This document shows positions 1 through 8,390 of a DNA stretch of 62,546 bases, piece by piece; within the stretch, counting starts at the first letter, position 1, and each line of letters opens with the position of its first letter. The notes under the pieces were generated by a model that was not told the DNA's origin, did not search any database, and saw nothing but the letters and a program-made list of their open reading frames with translations. The position numbers were made by a program, and so were the translations under genes. The DNA is from Rhodoblastus acidophilus. Lineage in GTDB: Bacteria; Pseudomonadota; Alphaproteobacteria; Rhizobiales; Beijerinckiaceae. Where the stretch lies: assembly GCF_900187365.1 (NCBI RefSeq), contig NZ_FYDG01000016.1, positions 1 through 62,546 on the forward strand, given 5' to 3'.

Positions 1-594
1 CAGGACGCCTGCGAGGGTGGAGCGAAATTGATGCGGCATTGCCGCCAGTGCCGCGCCGACGCCGTGGGCATGCTGGGCGAGGATCGCGGCCAGGAGTTCA
101 CCCTCGACAAGCTGCCGGAGACGATCGAGGTCAATCCCGCCAAGCGCGAGGCCTATCGCCGCCAGATCGAGGCCAAGCGCGAGCTTGCGGCCTTCGCCCG
201 CATGGCGGTGAAGCCCGCCGAAACCAGGCCGGGGCGCGTGCTGACCGTCGCGGTCGCCAGCAAGGGCGACGCGCTCATCAACCAGCATTTCGGCCATGCG
301 AAAGAGTTCTTGATCTATCGCGCCGACGCCTTGGGCGTGAAATTTTTGGGCGCGCGGAAAATTGACGATCAGTATTGCCAGGGCGGGCTGGGCGAGGACT
401 CCTCGCTGTCGCGGATCGTCGAGCTGATCCGGGATTGCGACGTGATGCTGTGCGCCAAGATCGGCGGCTGCCCGCGCGGCGAACTCAAGGCGGCCGGCAT
501 CGAGCCGAGCGACGCCTACGCCCATGAATACATCGCGCCGTCCATCGCCGCGCTTTACGCCGCGCGCTGCGCCGAGGCCGACGCCGACGCATGA
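1..594 (+). CDS. nifB: Nitrogenase cofactor biosynthesis protein NifB, C-terminal part (partial)
   Basis: NifB is the radical-SAM enzyme that builds the NifB-co (8Fe) precursor of the nitrogenase FeMo cofactor in the cytoplasm. The open frame runs from the first base, so the N-terminal radical-SAM core lies outside the window. What remains starts at the end of that core, with the NifB-typical RHCRQCRADAVGMLGEDRG stretch at about residues 12-30 of the visible part. It continues into the C-terminal NifX-like cofactor-binding domain (VAVASKGDALINQHFGHAKEF, later IGGCPRGELKAAGIEP). Stop is TGA at 592-594. The following 300 bases hold no recognisable nif gene although a strong Shine-Dalgarno-like stretch is present. 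Regulation cannot be judged because the promoter is outside. Identification is secure from the motif set. Confidence 0.96.
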   Translation, partial: QDACEGGAKLMRHCRQCRADAVGMLGEDRGQEFTLDKLPETIEVNPAKREAYRRQIEAKRELAAFARMAVKPAETRPGRVLTVAVASKGDALINQHFGHAKEFLIYRADALGVKFLGARKIDDQYCQGGLGEDSSLSRIVELIRDCDVMLCAKIGGCPRGELKAAGIEPSDAYAHEYIAPSIAALYAARCAEADADA

Positions 595-861
595 AGTTCA
601 AACCAAGGAGAGGAGCCTTGCGCGAGGAGACGCAGGCCCGCCGTGGTGGTGACAGGCGACTGAGATCCTGAAGCGCGCGCGGTCATGGCGACGCGTGAAC
701 TCGTGACCTATCGGGCGCTAGAAATCGTCGGCGCCTGTCACGGCGACATTCACCGCGGATTGGGCCGGCCACTGATCCCGCCTCCGCCCTGCGGGTCGAC
801 GCCCCGCGCTATCGACCCCGGTCGAGGCGAAACCGAAATCCAAAAGAGCGCGCGAATGGCG
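595..861. other. Non-coding stretch after nifB with an orphan Shine-Dalgarno-like motif
   Basis: No protein of recognisable family is encoded here on either strand. The purine-rich motif AAGGAGAGGAG at 605-615 looks like a strong ribosome-binding site, but the reading frames that follow it (ATG at 591, TTG at 618) end after about 20-26 codons. In many diazotrophs nifB is followed by a ferredoxin or nifZ-type gene. A deletion that removed such a gene would leave this picture; that is inference. Confidence 0.4.
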
Positions 862-892
862 AAACGGGCGCCGCAGCAAACGGCGCCCGTTT
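862..892 (-). terminator. Rho-independent terminator of the quinone-reductase-like gene
   Basis: A perfect 12-bp inverted repeat (AAACGGGCGCCG at 862-873 and its complement at 881-892) encloses a 7-nt loop. It starts 4 bp beyond the stop of the minus-strand gene at 896-1741. There is no long T-run on the minus side, so termination strength is uncertain; it could also stop transcripts arriving from nifB. Confidence 0.7.
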
Positions 893-895
893 GGA

Positions 896-1741
896 TCAGG
901 CAAGCGCGGCGCGCACGGCCTCAGCGAGCGGCGTGGTCGGGCGACCGATCAGCGCGGAGAGCTGGCGCGCGTCGTCAAAAAGGGCGCCGCGCGAGGCGTC
1001 GATGTCCCAGGCGGCGAGCAGGTCCGGCAGGGGCGCCGGCAAGCCGGCCTGCTTGAGAACGGCGGCATAGGCGTCCCGCGGCAAATTCGTGTAGGGAATG
1101 TCGCGGCCGCTTTGCCGACCGATCTCGGCGGCGAGGTCCGAAAGCGTCACCGCCGCGTCGCCGGCCAGTTCGTAAATCTGGCCAGGCTGGCCCGCGCCAG
1201 TCAGAATGGCGACCGCCGCTTCGGCGTAATCCGCGCGCGTGGCGAGTGACAGGCGGCCATCGCCCGCGCTGCCGACCAGCGCGCCATGAGCGAGCGCCGC
1301 GGGGACCCCCATGGTGTAATTCTCCGCGTACCAACCGTTGCGCAGAATCACGAAGGGAATGCCGGAGGCGGTGAGGTCGGCTTCCGTCGCCCGATGCTCT
1401 TCGGCGAGGCTGAGCGGCGAATGATCGGCATGGAGCAGGCTGGTATAGACGAGAAGCCGCACGCCTGCCGCTTTGGCGGCCGCGATCACGTTGCGGTGCT
1501 GGGCGACGCGCTGGCCGATTTCGCTCGACGAGATCAGCAACAGAGTCGTTACGCCCGCGAGTGCGGCCGCCTGGCTTTCCGGTATGGAATAATCGAAGGC
1601 GCGGGCCTCAACGCCGAGGTCGGCGGCCTTTTCCGGCGACCGGACCAGCGCAATGATTTTTGTCGTGGGCGCCTTGGCCTTGAGGGCGGCGACGACAAGG
1701 CGTCCGAGTTGTCCGGTGGCCCCTGTGATGGCGATGCTCAT
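896..1741 (-). CDS. NmrA/YtfG-like NAD(P)H-dependent quinone oxidoreductase
   Basis: This 281-residue protein belongs to the atypical SDR (NmrA/TMR) group that includes E. coli QorB/YtfG, which reduces quinones with NAD(P)H in the cytoplasm. The start MSIAITGATGQLG carries the GxxGxxG dinucleotide-binding motif at residues 7-13. The family features LRNGWYAENY and a substrate-lid region follow. Length fits the family (about 280-290). It is read in the same direction as the DODA dioxygenase, 19 bp downstream of that gene, so the two probably share a transcript that ends at the hairpin at 862-892. The divergent LysR gene at 2649 is the likely regulator. Exact substrate is unknown. Confidence 0.85.
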   Translation of the reverse strand: MSIAITGATGQLGRLVVAALKAKAPTTKIIALVRSPEKAADLGVEARAFDYSIPESQAAALAGVTTLLLISSSEIGQRVAQHRNVIAAAKAAGVRLLVYTSLLHADHSPLSLAEEHRATEADLTASGIPFVILRNGWYAENYTMGVPAALAHGALVGSAGDGRLSLATRADYAEAAVAILTGAGQPGQIYELAGDAAVTLSDLAAEIGRQSGRDIPYTNLPRDAYAAVLKQAGLPAPLPDLLAAWDIDASRGALFDDARQLSALIGRPTTPLAEAVRAALA

Positions 1742-1760
1742 GAAAAAGTCTCCCTGGCGA

Positions 1761-2546
<786 letters not shown>

Positions 2547-2648
2547 GGCTTGTCTCGGGTGGAGATGTGTCGTGATTGAGATATAGCTTTCCTGCCGAGA
2601 AACGATAATACATGCGCTATTGGTTTCACCTCATACTCACGGTAGGAA
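2547..2648. promoter_or_regulatory. Divergent promoter region, DODA operon / LysR gene
   Basis: This 102-bp AT-richer gap separates the minus-strand dioxygenase unit from the plus-strand LysR gene, the classic arrangement for LysR control of the divergent operon. I see no unambiguous T-N11-A operator, but the segment 2578-2620 is AT-rich and is the best place to look. Confidence 0.5.
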
Positions 2649-3557
2649 ATGGCGGACCGACTCACGGCGATGGAGGTTTTTGTTCGCGCGCTCAGGTTGG
2701 GCGGCCTATCGGCGGCGGCGCGCGAATTGCGCATGTCGCCGGCCATGGCCGCCAAGCATCTCGATGCGCTGGAAGCCCGGCTCGGGACGACGCTGGTCCG
2801 GCGCACCACGCGAAAACTGTCGCTCACCGAGGCCGGCGCCGACTATCTCGACAAGGCCGAGCGCATCCTGGCCGAGATCGCCGAGGCCGAAGCCGACGCC
2901 TCGTCGCGCTCGCTCGCCATCGAAGGCGTGTTGCGCGTGAGCGCGCCGGCGACCTTCGGGGTGCTGCACATCGCCCCGCTCGCTCCGCTGTTTCACGAGC
3001 GCCATCCGAACGTAATCCTCGAATTCGGCTTCAGCGACCGCTATGTCGATCTGCTGGACGAGCGTTGGGACATGGCGATCCGCATCGGCCGTCTCGCCGA
3101 CTCGAGCCTCGTCGCACGGAAACTCGCGCCGATGCGCGCCGTCGTCTGCGCGTCGCCGAACTATCTCGCTCGGCGGGGAACGCCAAAATTGCTGTCCGAC
3201 CTCATCGCGCACGACTGCCTCGGCTATACGTTGGCGGAACAGGCGGGGCCGTCGAGCTGGCGTTTTGGCCTCGACGGCGAGATCAAGGCGCCCGTGCGCG
3301 GCTGGCTGCGCGCCAACAATGGCGAAGCCCTTTTGCGCGCCGCCATGGCGGGACAGGGCTTGGTCTATGGGCCGCGCTACATCGCGGCCGAGGCGCTCGC
3401 GGCGGGATCGCTGGTCGAATTGACGCTCGACCAGCCGCCGACGCCCGTCGGCGCCGTCCACGCGCTCACCCACCCCGACCGCCGTCCCGCGGCCAAGACG
3501 CGCGCGTGGATCGAATTTTTGGCGGAGACGCTGTCAGGTCTGGCGGCAGACTGGTAG
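2649..3557 (+). CDS. LysR family transcriptional regulator
   Basis: This is a 302-residue DNA-binding activator or repressor of the LysR type. The N-terminal winged helix-turn-helix (about residues 5-62) is clear, with MEVFVRALRLGGLSAAAREL, the recognition-helix region MSPAMAAKHLDALEARLG, and LVRRTTRKLSLTEAG. The remainder (about 90-295) is a periplasmic-binding-like effector domain. Length is normal. It is transcribed away from the DODA/quinone reductase pair and probably controls it. The style (SPAMAAKHLDALE, RTTRKLSLTEAG) is that of the CrgA/AaeR-like subgroup often linked to quinone or aromatic aldehyde stress; this specificity is inference. Confidence 0.9.
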   Translation: MADRLTAMEVFVRALRLGGLSAAARELRMSPAMAAKHLDALEARLGTTLVRRTTRKLSLTEAGADYLDKAERILAEIAEAEADASSRSLAIEGVLRVSAPATFGVLHIAPLAPLFHERHPNVILEFGFSDRYVDLLDERWDMAIRIGRLADSSLVARKLAPMRAVVCASPNYLARRGTPKLLSDLIAHDCLGYTLAEQAGPSSWRFGLDGEIKAPVRGWLRANNGEALLRAAMAGQGLVYGPRYIAAEALAAGSLVELTLDQPPTPVGAVHALTHPDRRPAAKTRAWIEFLAETLSGLAADW

Positions 3558-3776
3558 CAGGCGGCGCGGAATATCCGTGAATGACAGATATCACCTCATG
3601 CAAGCGTCGCGACCCCATATTCACGGGCCGCGCCGCCGCATTGTCTTCCATTGAAAAAACTCTGTTCTGAGACCGGCACGATCGCCGCGGCGGCCATTTT
3701 GACACGAAAGCGTCGTCGCCAGCGACGCGGCGGCGCTTCACAGCGGCTTCAAGCGCTTCGATGGATATTGAACGGC

Positions 3777-4070
3777 CTATTCCTCGTCGACGTGGTCGGG
3801 CCAGATTTGGGCGCCGTGGAGCACACGAAGCATGCGGACTGTGTCGATCGAGACAGCATATACCGCGATGAACGGGGTGCGCGGAATAACGAGTTCGCGG
3901 GTCCCCGCGACGCGGCCGGGCCGGCCGCTTTCGGGAAAATCGAGCAACCGGCGCGTGGCGAGCGCGATTTGTTCGTCGACGTGAACCGCCGCCCTCGGGC
4001 TATCGGCGTCGATATGGCTGAAGATTCCTTCGCGGTCCTCGATGGCTGCGAGCGCCCATACCAGCCTCAC
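3777..4070 (-). CDS. RelE/ParE family toxin
   Basis: This 97-residue type II toxin belongs to the RelE/ParE superfamily. Members either cleave ribosome-bound mRNA (RelE) or inhibit gyrase (ParE). The sequence has the family layout: an N-terminal helical pair (AIEDREGIFSHIDADSPRAA) and a beta-sheet core with FPESGRPGRVAGTRELVI, then TPFIAVYAV and VRMLRVLHGAQIWP. The GRxGRVxGTRELV and RVLHGAQ signatures are characteristic. Its start codon overlaps the stop of the antitoxin gene by 4 bp (4067-4070), so the pair is translationally coupled with antitoxin first. Whether it acts as RNase or gyrase poison cannot be told from sequence; the motifs resemble the ParE/YafQ branch. Confidence 0.88.
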   Translation of the reverse strand: MRLVWALAAIEDREGIFSHIDADSPRAAVHVDEQIALATRRLLDFPESGRPGRVAGTRELVIPRTPFIAVYAVSIDTVRMLRVLHGAQIWPDHVDEE

Positions 4071-4375
4071 CTTTCGCCCCGGCCCGCTTTACGTAGCGAC
4101 GCCGCGCGCCGCTCAGCAAACCGAGCTTCAACTTCAGCGTCGTCGACATCGGGCCGCGTGTCCTCGAGCGCCTGTTGAACTTTTGCACGGAACCAGGCGT
4201 CATGAGCGTCGCTGCTCGTGACGAGTTCGAGCGGGAGGGCGCCCTCATTCGCCGTGCGTGTCAGCAGGATCCGGACGGCGTCCGACAGCGTGAGGCCCAT
4301 ATTCTCAAGGACCGCGGCGGCGCGCTGCTTCACGTCGGCGTCAATCCGGGTCTGAACCAAAGCACTCGCAGCCAT
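4067..4375 (-). CDS. RelB/DinJ family antitoxin
   Basis: This 102-residue antitoxin neutralises the adjacent toxin and normally represses its own operon. The N-terminus (about 6-50) is the ribbon-helix-helix DNA-binding region of the RelB/DinJ family: VQTRIDADVKQRAAAVLENMG followed by LTLSDAVRILLTRTA. The acidic C-terminal half (DTRPDVDDAEVEARF) is the expected toxin-wrapping segment. It precedes and overlaps the toxin gene, the usual order. Autoregulation through the AT-rich stretch just upstream (about 4396-4425) is likely by family precedent; no defined operator could be assigned. Confidence 0.88.
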   Translation of the reverse strand: MAASALVQTRIDADVKQRAAAVLENMGLTLSDAVRILLTRTANEGALPLELVTSSDAHDAWFRAKVQQALEDTRPDVDDAEVEARFAERRAASLRKAGRGER

Positions 4376-4840
4376 CGCAGCGCCCCCCTCTCGACGTCAA
4401 TGTAATGCGATTGAATGACAATTTCCAGCGGCGGGGTCGTTCGTTCTCAACCGGGCTGGGCCGCAACGCGAGGCGAAGCTCCTCTTCATTGCGCTGGCGG
4501 ACGATCCGCCCGCCGACGCCTGGCCAAACTGCAGGGGACCGGCGGCGCTGACGGTCTGAAAAGGGGTGACCGGTGAGCCGCGCCGCTACCTCCCATGGGT
4601 CCTGAACAATTAAGCCGATACCGGAGCGGCCGGGGTGTGGCGCTGCGCCTCGGAGTTCAGGGGCTGGGCCTCCCCTCCATCAGCGGACATTCCCGCCCTC
4701 CGTAATTACCGCAACCCGCGTTCAGCTACACTCCTCGACGCAGCGCGCGGCATCGCTAAAGCCTTGGAATACGTAGGCAATGTCGGCCGCGCCTTATCTC
4801 GGATGGGAGCAAGCGCTCGAAATCCGGGCGTCAAGTGAAT
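4376..4840. other. Non-coding region between the toxin-antitoxin pair and puc promoter
   Basis: About 465 bp without a convincing gene on either strand. Short open stretches show no family resemblance. The proximal 50 bp must hold the minus-strand toxin-antitoxin promoter; the distal part leads into the puc promoter. I found no PpsR/CrtJ palindrome (TGT-N12-ACA) here. Confidence 0.5.
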
Positions 4841-4868
4841 TTGACATTAAAATTCGTCCATGTATTGT
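4841..4868 (+). promoter_or_regulatory. Putative sigma-70 promoter of pucBA
   Basis: TTGACA at 4841-4846 is a perfect -35 element, followed after a 16-bp spacer by TATTGT at 4863-4868 (4/6 to the -10 consensus). Transcription would start near 4875, giving a leader of about 110 nt before pucB at 4985. Family experience would predict control by oxygen/light regulators (PpsR, RegA), but no clear binding site was visible. Confidence 0.5.
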
Positions 4869-4984
4869 GACTCCAGCGATGCAATGGCGAACCCACTTAG
4901 AGTTCGCAAAAGCTCCCGCCGCCTTGTCACAGGCAACGTGCAAGTTTGCACGAAAAAACAGTGGCGCATTTTGAGGGGTCTACA

Positions 4985-5131
4985 ATGGCTGATGTAAAGG
5001 GTCTGACGGGCTTGACCGCCGAAGAATCCGAAGAGCTCCACAAGCACGTCATCGACGGCACCCGCGTGTTCTTCGTGATCGCGATCTTCGCGCACGTTCT
5101 CGCGTTCGCTTTCTCCCCCTGGCTGCATTGA
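4985..5131 (+). CDS. pucB: Light-harvesting complex 2 (B800-850) beta chain
   Basis: This 48-residue membrane polypeptide pairs with the alpha chain to bind bacteriochlorophyll a and carotenoid in the peripheral antenna of purple bacteria. The sequence shows the beta-chain pattern [20 protein letters not shown], a single membrane helix, and the C-terminal [13 protein letters not shown]. In that tail the His of AHVLAF ligates the B850 bacteriochlorophyll; an acidic/His cluster precedes the helix. The start at 4985 is preferred over an in-frame upstream ATG at 4946 because GAGGGG lies 6-11 bp before it and MADVKG gives the normal length. pucA follows after 12 bp. No pucC is seen nearby, so this is an isolated antenna cassette. 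Confidence 0.95.
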   Translation: MADVKGLTGLTAEESEELHKHVIDGTRVFFVIAIFAHVLAFAFSPWLH

Positions 5132-5143
5132 GGAACTTCTGAC

Positions 5144-5329
5144 ATGAATCAAGGCAAGATTTGGACTGTTGTCAACCCGAGCGTTGGCCTGCCGCTGCTG
5201 CTCGGCTCCGTGACCGTTATCGCCATCCTCGTCCACGCGGCTGTGCTCTCGCACACCACCTGGTTCCCGGGCTACTGGCAGGGCGGCCTGAAGAAGGCTG
5301 CCGCGATCGAGACCACGATCCTCGGCTGA
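5144..5329 (+). CDS. pucA: Light-harvesting complex 2 (B800-850) alpha chain
   Basis: This 61-residue alpha polypeptide starts [12 protein letters not shown], the hallmark of LH2 alpha chains (N-terminal Met region binds B800). It continues through one transmembrane helix with [19 protein letters not shown]. The His in the ILVHAAVLS segment ligates B850, and the Tyr-Trp pair in GYWQGG corresponds to alpha-44/45, whose hydrogen bonds give 850-nm absorption. Low-light B820 forms replace this pair. The C-terminal extension [12 protein letters not shown] is slightly longer than usual. It is co-transcribed with pucB (12-bp gap, AGGA before the start) and ends 91 bp before a strong hairpin terminator. 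Confidence 0.96.
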   Translation: MNQGKIWTVVNPSVGLPLLLGSVTVIAILVHAAVLSHTTWFPGYWQGGLKKAAAIETTILG

Positions 5330-5420
5330 TCTGGCGATCTTAGCATGTGATCGCCCTCCATCACGCGGCGCGTCCACCGCCGCGCATATGGATCGATCAA
5401 GCATGTGAAGCTGAATATGG

Positions 5421-5450
5421 ACGGCCGGCATCCTAAGCGATGCCGGCCGT
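5421..5450 (+). terminator. Terminator downstream of pucBA
   Basis: A perfect 12-bp stem (ACGGCCGGCATC, 5421-5432, with its complement at 5439-5450) encloses a 6-nt loop CTAAGC and is followed by TTGGCGTTAT. The stem is strong but the T-tract is short, so partial read-through toward the second terminator at 5822 is possible. Confidence 0.8.
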
Positions 5451-5821
5451 TTGGCGTTATCACTCCGCGCCCCGGCGTTGAGGTTGGCGAGCGGCCCGAC
5501 ATTGCGATACGGCAGAAAAAAGATCGCCCTGCTTCAGGCTCGCCTTATCGGATTCCAATCGGCCTGAGCGGCCCGCCCGTAAACATCCTGGACCCGCGCG
5601 AAACACGCAGAACGCCATACAGCTCAACCCGGCCAGCTCACGCAATCCCAGAGCGGCCAGAGGCGCGATGGACGTGGAAACGGCGACGAAGGGAACGGGC
5701 AAACGTTCGATCTCGGCGACGTGCGTCTGCGCGAGCGGAACGGCGGCGCGCATTTCGCGCGCGTCGGAGTGGCGCCAGCGCAGCTCTACGCCAATGATTT
5801 CCTGTTCGGATGACGATGTCT
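5451..5821. other. 371-bp region without an assignable gene, between two terminators
   Basis: No recognisable protein is encoded on the plus strand. A minus-strand open frame (5460-6038) reads through the region but has no family resemblance and runs into the gene at 5860-7287. Because both flanking hairpins are oriented for plus-strand transcripts, a non-coding RNA or a 3' extension of the puc message is possible. Confidence 0.35.
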
Positions 5822-5853
5822 CGCCGCCTCTTGCCCGGAGGCGGCGATTTTTT
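5822..5853 (+). terminator. Strong intrinsic terminator, plus-strand orientation
   Basis: CGCCGCCTC at 5822-5830 pairs with GAGGCGGCG at 5838-5846 around a 7-nt loop, followed by ATTTTTT at 5847-5853. This is a textbook intrinsic terminator for plus-strand transcription, although the nearest plus-strand gene (pucA) ends about 490 bp upstream. It lies 7 bp beyond the stop of the minus-strand gene at 5860 but lacks a T-run in that direction. Confidence 0.8.
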
Positions 5854-5859
5854 GGCGCG

Positions 5860-7287
5860 TCAGCCCCACATGTGATGGAAGTGATGTCCGCCATCAAAGT
5901 GGGGCATGGCGTCGGCGACATGATGCGGACCGCCGTGGCTGTGCGCGGCTCCGGCCCCGCCGGCGTCTCCACCAGGAGCCGCTCCAGCGTCCGCTCCGCC
6001 AGCGGCTCCTCCGGCGACGGCGACGGTCGTGGGGACAACCGCGCCCTTCGCGCTGGTCAGGTCGAAGGCTGTCGCTGTCGGCGCCTTGGTCATGTTCAGC
6101 GCATCCGCGATCGTCCGCGCGTCTGTGTTGTAGTCTCCGTTGTTTAGGGGAATGCTGTTGCCAGCCACGTCGGCGGCATTGTCGTGCATCTGCTGGGCGG
6201 CGGCGTCGACCAGCTCCTTGTCGCCGGTTCTCAAACCCTTGATCATCATGTCGACTTCTGCGCCGAGCGTGCTCTTGGCGCCCAGCAGTTCGTTGTCGAA
6301 GCGTCCCGCGAAAATGCCGCCCTGCGCCGCGTCAAAGTTGGTGACGTTTTTTTCGAACGTGTGCAGTTGATGGAGCAGGGCGTTGATCGCGGCCTTGTCG
6401 CCCGTTCCGACGAGAGCGGACGCGGCGTCGCCGAGGGCGTTCGAACCTGCGACGAAGCCGGCCCAGAAATTGGTCTGCTCGGCGTTGTCCTGATATCTCG
6501 GCGTGTCCGTGGCGGAAGCGGGCGACGCCGCCCAGCCGTCGGCGCCATTGGCGTGCGCCAGGGCGGCGAGCGCATCGTCGCCATGAACGATGTCGATGAT
6601 GTCCAGCAGGGTGTCAGCCGGGCCGCGCGCGGAAACCGTCGTGGCGCCGGCCTGGTTGTTGTACTGCTTCTCCAGCGAGAGCTGATCGATAATCGCCTGC
6701 GTGTGCACCAGCGCCAAGCCGTGAAAATCCTGCGGATCGTTGGCGATCAACTGCTTCAGGTCGTTCTGAATCGCAGTGATTTCCCTATTGACGCCGCCCG
6801 CTTCCGTGGCGTTCACGCCGCCGAAGGATTTGGCGACGACATCGTTGAACAGGTTTCCGATGTCCGCGAAGGTCGCGTGAGGCGCCGTCGCGGGATCGAA
6901 GTTCTGCACCGTGGGAACCTGCGTCACGCCCGCCGCGCTCAGCGTGGGGCTGTTGGCGACCTGGGCCAGGATATCCATATGCGCCGCCTGCAACGCCGTT
7001 TGCGCGTCAACCACGCCGCCGGCGTTGCCGATCGTGTTCGGCGCCGCCGCGAGCGCATTGCCGATATCGGTGACAATCTGCATTGAAGCCGCGTCGGTCT
7101 GGCCGGTCAATTGCTTCTGGATGGCTGTCAGGTCGGCGCTGTATTTGGCGAGCGACCCGGGCCCTTGGGCGCCTTCGTCCGCGGTTTGCGACCACAGACC
7201 GCCGTAAAGCGCGCGCGAGGCGTCGTTCAGGCTCATCGCGAACGTGGCAAGATCCAGGTTCGTTGCAGGCGCGGGGTTCGTTGCCAT
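5860..7287 (-). CDS. Ala/Asp-rich protein of unknown function with a His-rich C-terminus
   Basis: I do not recognise this 475-residue protein. It has no N-terminal signal peptide (it starts MATNPAPATNLDLATFAMSL). Its composition is Ala, Asp, Asn, Thr and Gln rich with almost no Cys. It appears largely helical up to about residue 390, followed by a Gly/Ala/Asp-rich low-complexity segment. The last 29 residues contain nine histidines (ending GGHHFHHMWG). This composition is typical of proteins exported without a cleaved signal (type I secretion) or of extracellular structural proteins, but no RTX nonapeptides are visible. The His tail could bind Ni, Zn or Cu. It stands alone in its direction. 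Coding status is supported by an uninterrupted frame and clear codon bias; function is open. Confidence 0.8.
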   Translation of the reverse strand: MATNPAPATNLDLATFAMSLNDASRALYGGLWSQTADEGAQGPGSLAKYSADLTAIQKQLTGQTDAASMQIVTDIGNALAAAPNTIGNAGGVVDAQTALQAAHMDILAQVANSPTLSAAGVTQVPTVQNFDPATAPHATFADIGNLFNDVVAKSFGGVNATEAGGVNREITAIQNDLKQLIANDPQDFHGLALVHTQAIIDQLSLEKQYNNQAGATTVSARGPADTLLDIIDIVHGDDALAALAHANGADGWAASPASATDTPRYQDNAEQTNFWAGFVAGSNALGDAASALVGTGDKAAINALLHQLHTFEKNVTNFDAAQGGIFAGRFDNELLGAKSTLGAEVDMMIKGLRTGDKELVDAAAQQMHDNAADVAGNSIPLNNGDYNTDARTIADALNMTKAPTATAFDLTSAKGAVVPTTVAVAGGAAGGADAGAAPGGDAGGAGAAHSHGGPHHVADAMPHFDGGHHFHHMWG

Positions 7288-7722
7288 TTATGCGGTCTCT
7301 CCAGGTTCATTCGTCGTTACGCGCGGCGCCCGGCGCCGTTGAACGCGGCTCTGTATTGGCTTGCTCTATTCATTTCTATTACAAAGGCGCGACACATCGC
7401 TTTCGTAATGCGTCTCACATAAAGCCGTCTTCCAACTTGAATCACTCTACAAGATCACCTCCATTGCTGAGGCCGCCGCGATGTCTGGGGTTGCGTCGCG
7501 GATACCTTCAGCGCGGCCTCTGGATGAGATAAATCAATGATAAATTAGCCAAAATAACGGCTCGATTTCACGCATTGCGGCTATTTCCCGTCCTGAGCGC
7601 GGCTGTCGCGCAGCGGTATTCCTTCAATGATGGGGATCGCGGCGCAAGCAACGCCAAGACACTAATCGCCGAATAGATCGACTGATCAGCTGACGCCGCC
7701 GAGTTCGCGCGACACACCTGTC
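7288..7722. other. AT-richer intergenic region upstream of the His-tail protein
   Basis: This region must carry the minus-strand promoter of the gene at 5860-7287, which has a GGAGA motif shortly before its ATG. Beyond that I see no gene or clear structural element. The segment 7520-7560 is markedly AT-rich relative to its surroundings. Confidence 0.4.
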
Positions 7723-7920
7723 TTCGCCGGGGGACAGGTCGGCGCCATTGTCGAACTGATCCGCAGCGTCGCCCAGCCGACCAATCTGATGAAGCTGATG
7801 GCGCCTGCGGCGGGAATGCGATGTGCGGCGCGCGAAGCGACCATTGCGGCGGCGACGCTGGCGCGGCCCGACGTGGCGATGTCGACGCTGGGTGGGCTCG
7901 GCGAGCGTGCGTCAAGTGTA
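7723..7920 (+). pseudogene. Possible remnant of a methyl-accepting chemotaxis protein
   Basis: In one plus-strand frame the translation reads GQVGAIVELIRSVAQPTNLM. This resembles the conserved hairpin tip of chemoreceptor signalling domains (consensus I-x-x-I-A-x-Q-T-N-L-L-A-L-N-A). Similarity fades after about 30 residues, and there is no start, no membrane segment and no complete methylation region. It is at most a decayed fragment, and the resemblance could be fortuitous. The neighbouring nif-linked genes are unrelated. Confidence 0.3.
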
Positions 7921-7964
7921 TTCAGCGGACAACCCCACGCGCCCGACGCCGGCGCGCGGGAAAA

Positions 7965-8390
7965 TCACTCAGCGGCGGTCGCCAGCGCGACGCTCTGGCG
8001 ACGCGCAAGATAACGCAGGCATTGCTGCTCGCGGTCATAGCCGAGCAGCGCGCCGAGCATGAAATCCTCCTCCGGCGTCAGCAAATTGAGCGGCCGCGTC
8101 GCCAGCGCGCGCGCCACATCGACGAAGGCGGCCCGGCCGAAAAACAGATTGGCCTTGGCGGGGCAGACATTTTGCACGAAATGATCCACCCCGAGCCTTT
8201 GCAGCCGCTCGACGGCGCTGGTCAGTTCGCCATGAGTCAATGTCATCAGGAACAGAGCGCGGACTCCGCGTCCATATTCATAGACATGGTGATTGAGCAG
8301 TCGCAGGAACGCGTTGCCTTCCAGCGCGCAAGCCGGCGCGAACGGCTGCGCTTCGATAACTTTCGTGATCAGAGCAATTGGTTCAGCCAT
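7965..8390 (-). CDS. DUF2023 family protein associated with flavodoxin
   Basis: This 141-residue cytoplasmic protein matches the DUF2023 pattern. It has LLNHHVYEYGRGVRALFLMTL near residues 29-50, then a short alpha/beta middle (LGVDHFVQNVCPAKANLFFG), and the diagnostic LTPEEDFMLGALLGYDREQQ near the C-terminus. Members are found beside flavodoxin genes in several anaerobes and diazotrophs; the biochemical role is unknown. I placed the start at the ATG at 8388-8390, which overlaps the nifF stop by 22 bp, implying translational coupling. A longer upstream frame only shadows nifF. The context suggests a function in flavodoxin-dependent electron delivery, which is inference. Confidence 0.85.
   Translation of the reverse strand: MAEPIALITKVIEAQPFAPACALEGNAFLRLLNHHVYEYGRGVRALFLMTLTHGELTSAVERLQRLGVDHFVQNVCPAKANLFFGRAAFVDVARALATRPLNLLTPEEDFMLGALLGYDREQQCLRYLARRQSVALATAAE

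Noticed and set aside
4841-4984. PpsR/CrtJ binding site in the pucBA promoter.
   Set aside because: No TGT-N12-ACA palindrome is present in the region; only the sigma-70-like elements could be supported.
5460-6038. A minus-strand 192-codon gene between pucA and the His-tail protein.
   Set aside because: Half of it overlaps the well-supported gene at 5860-7287 on the same strand in another frame, and the remainder has no recognisable domain.
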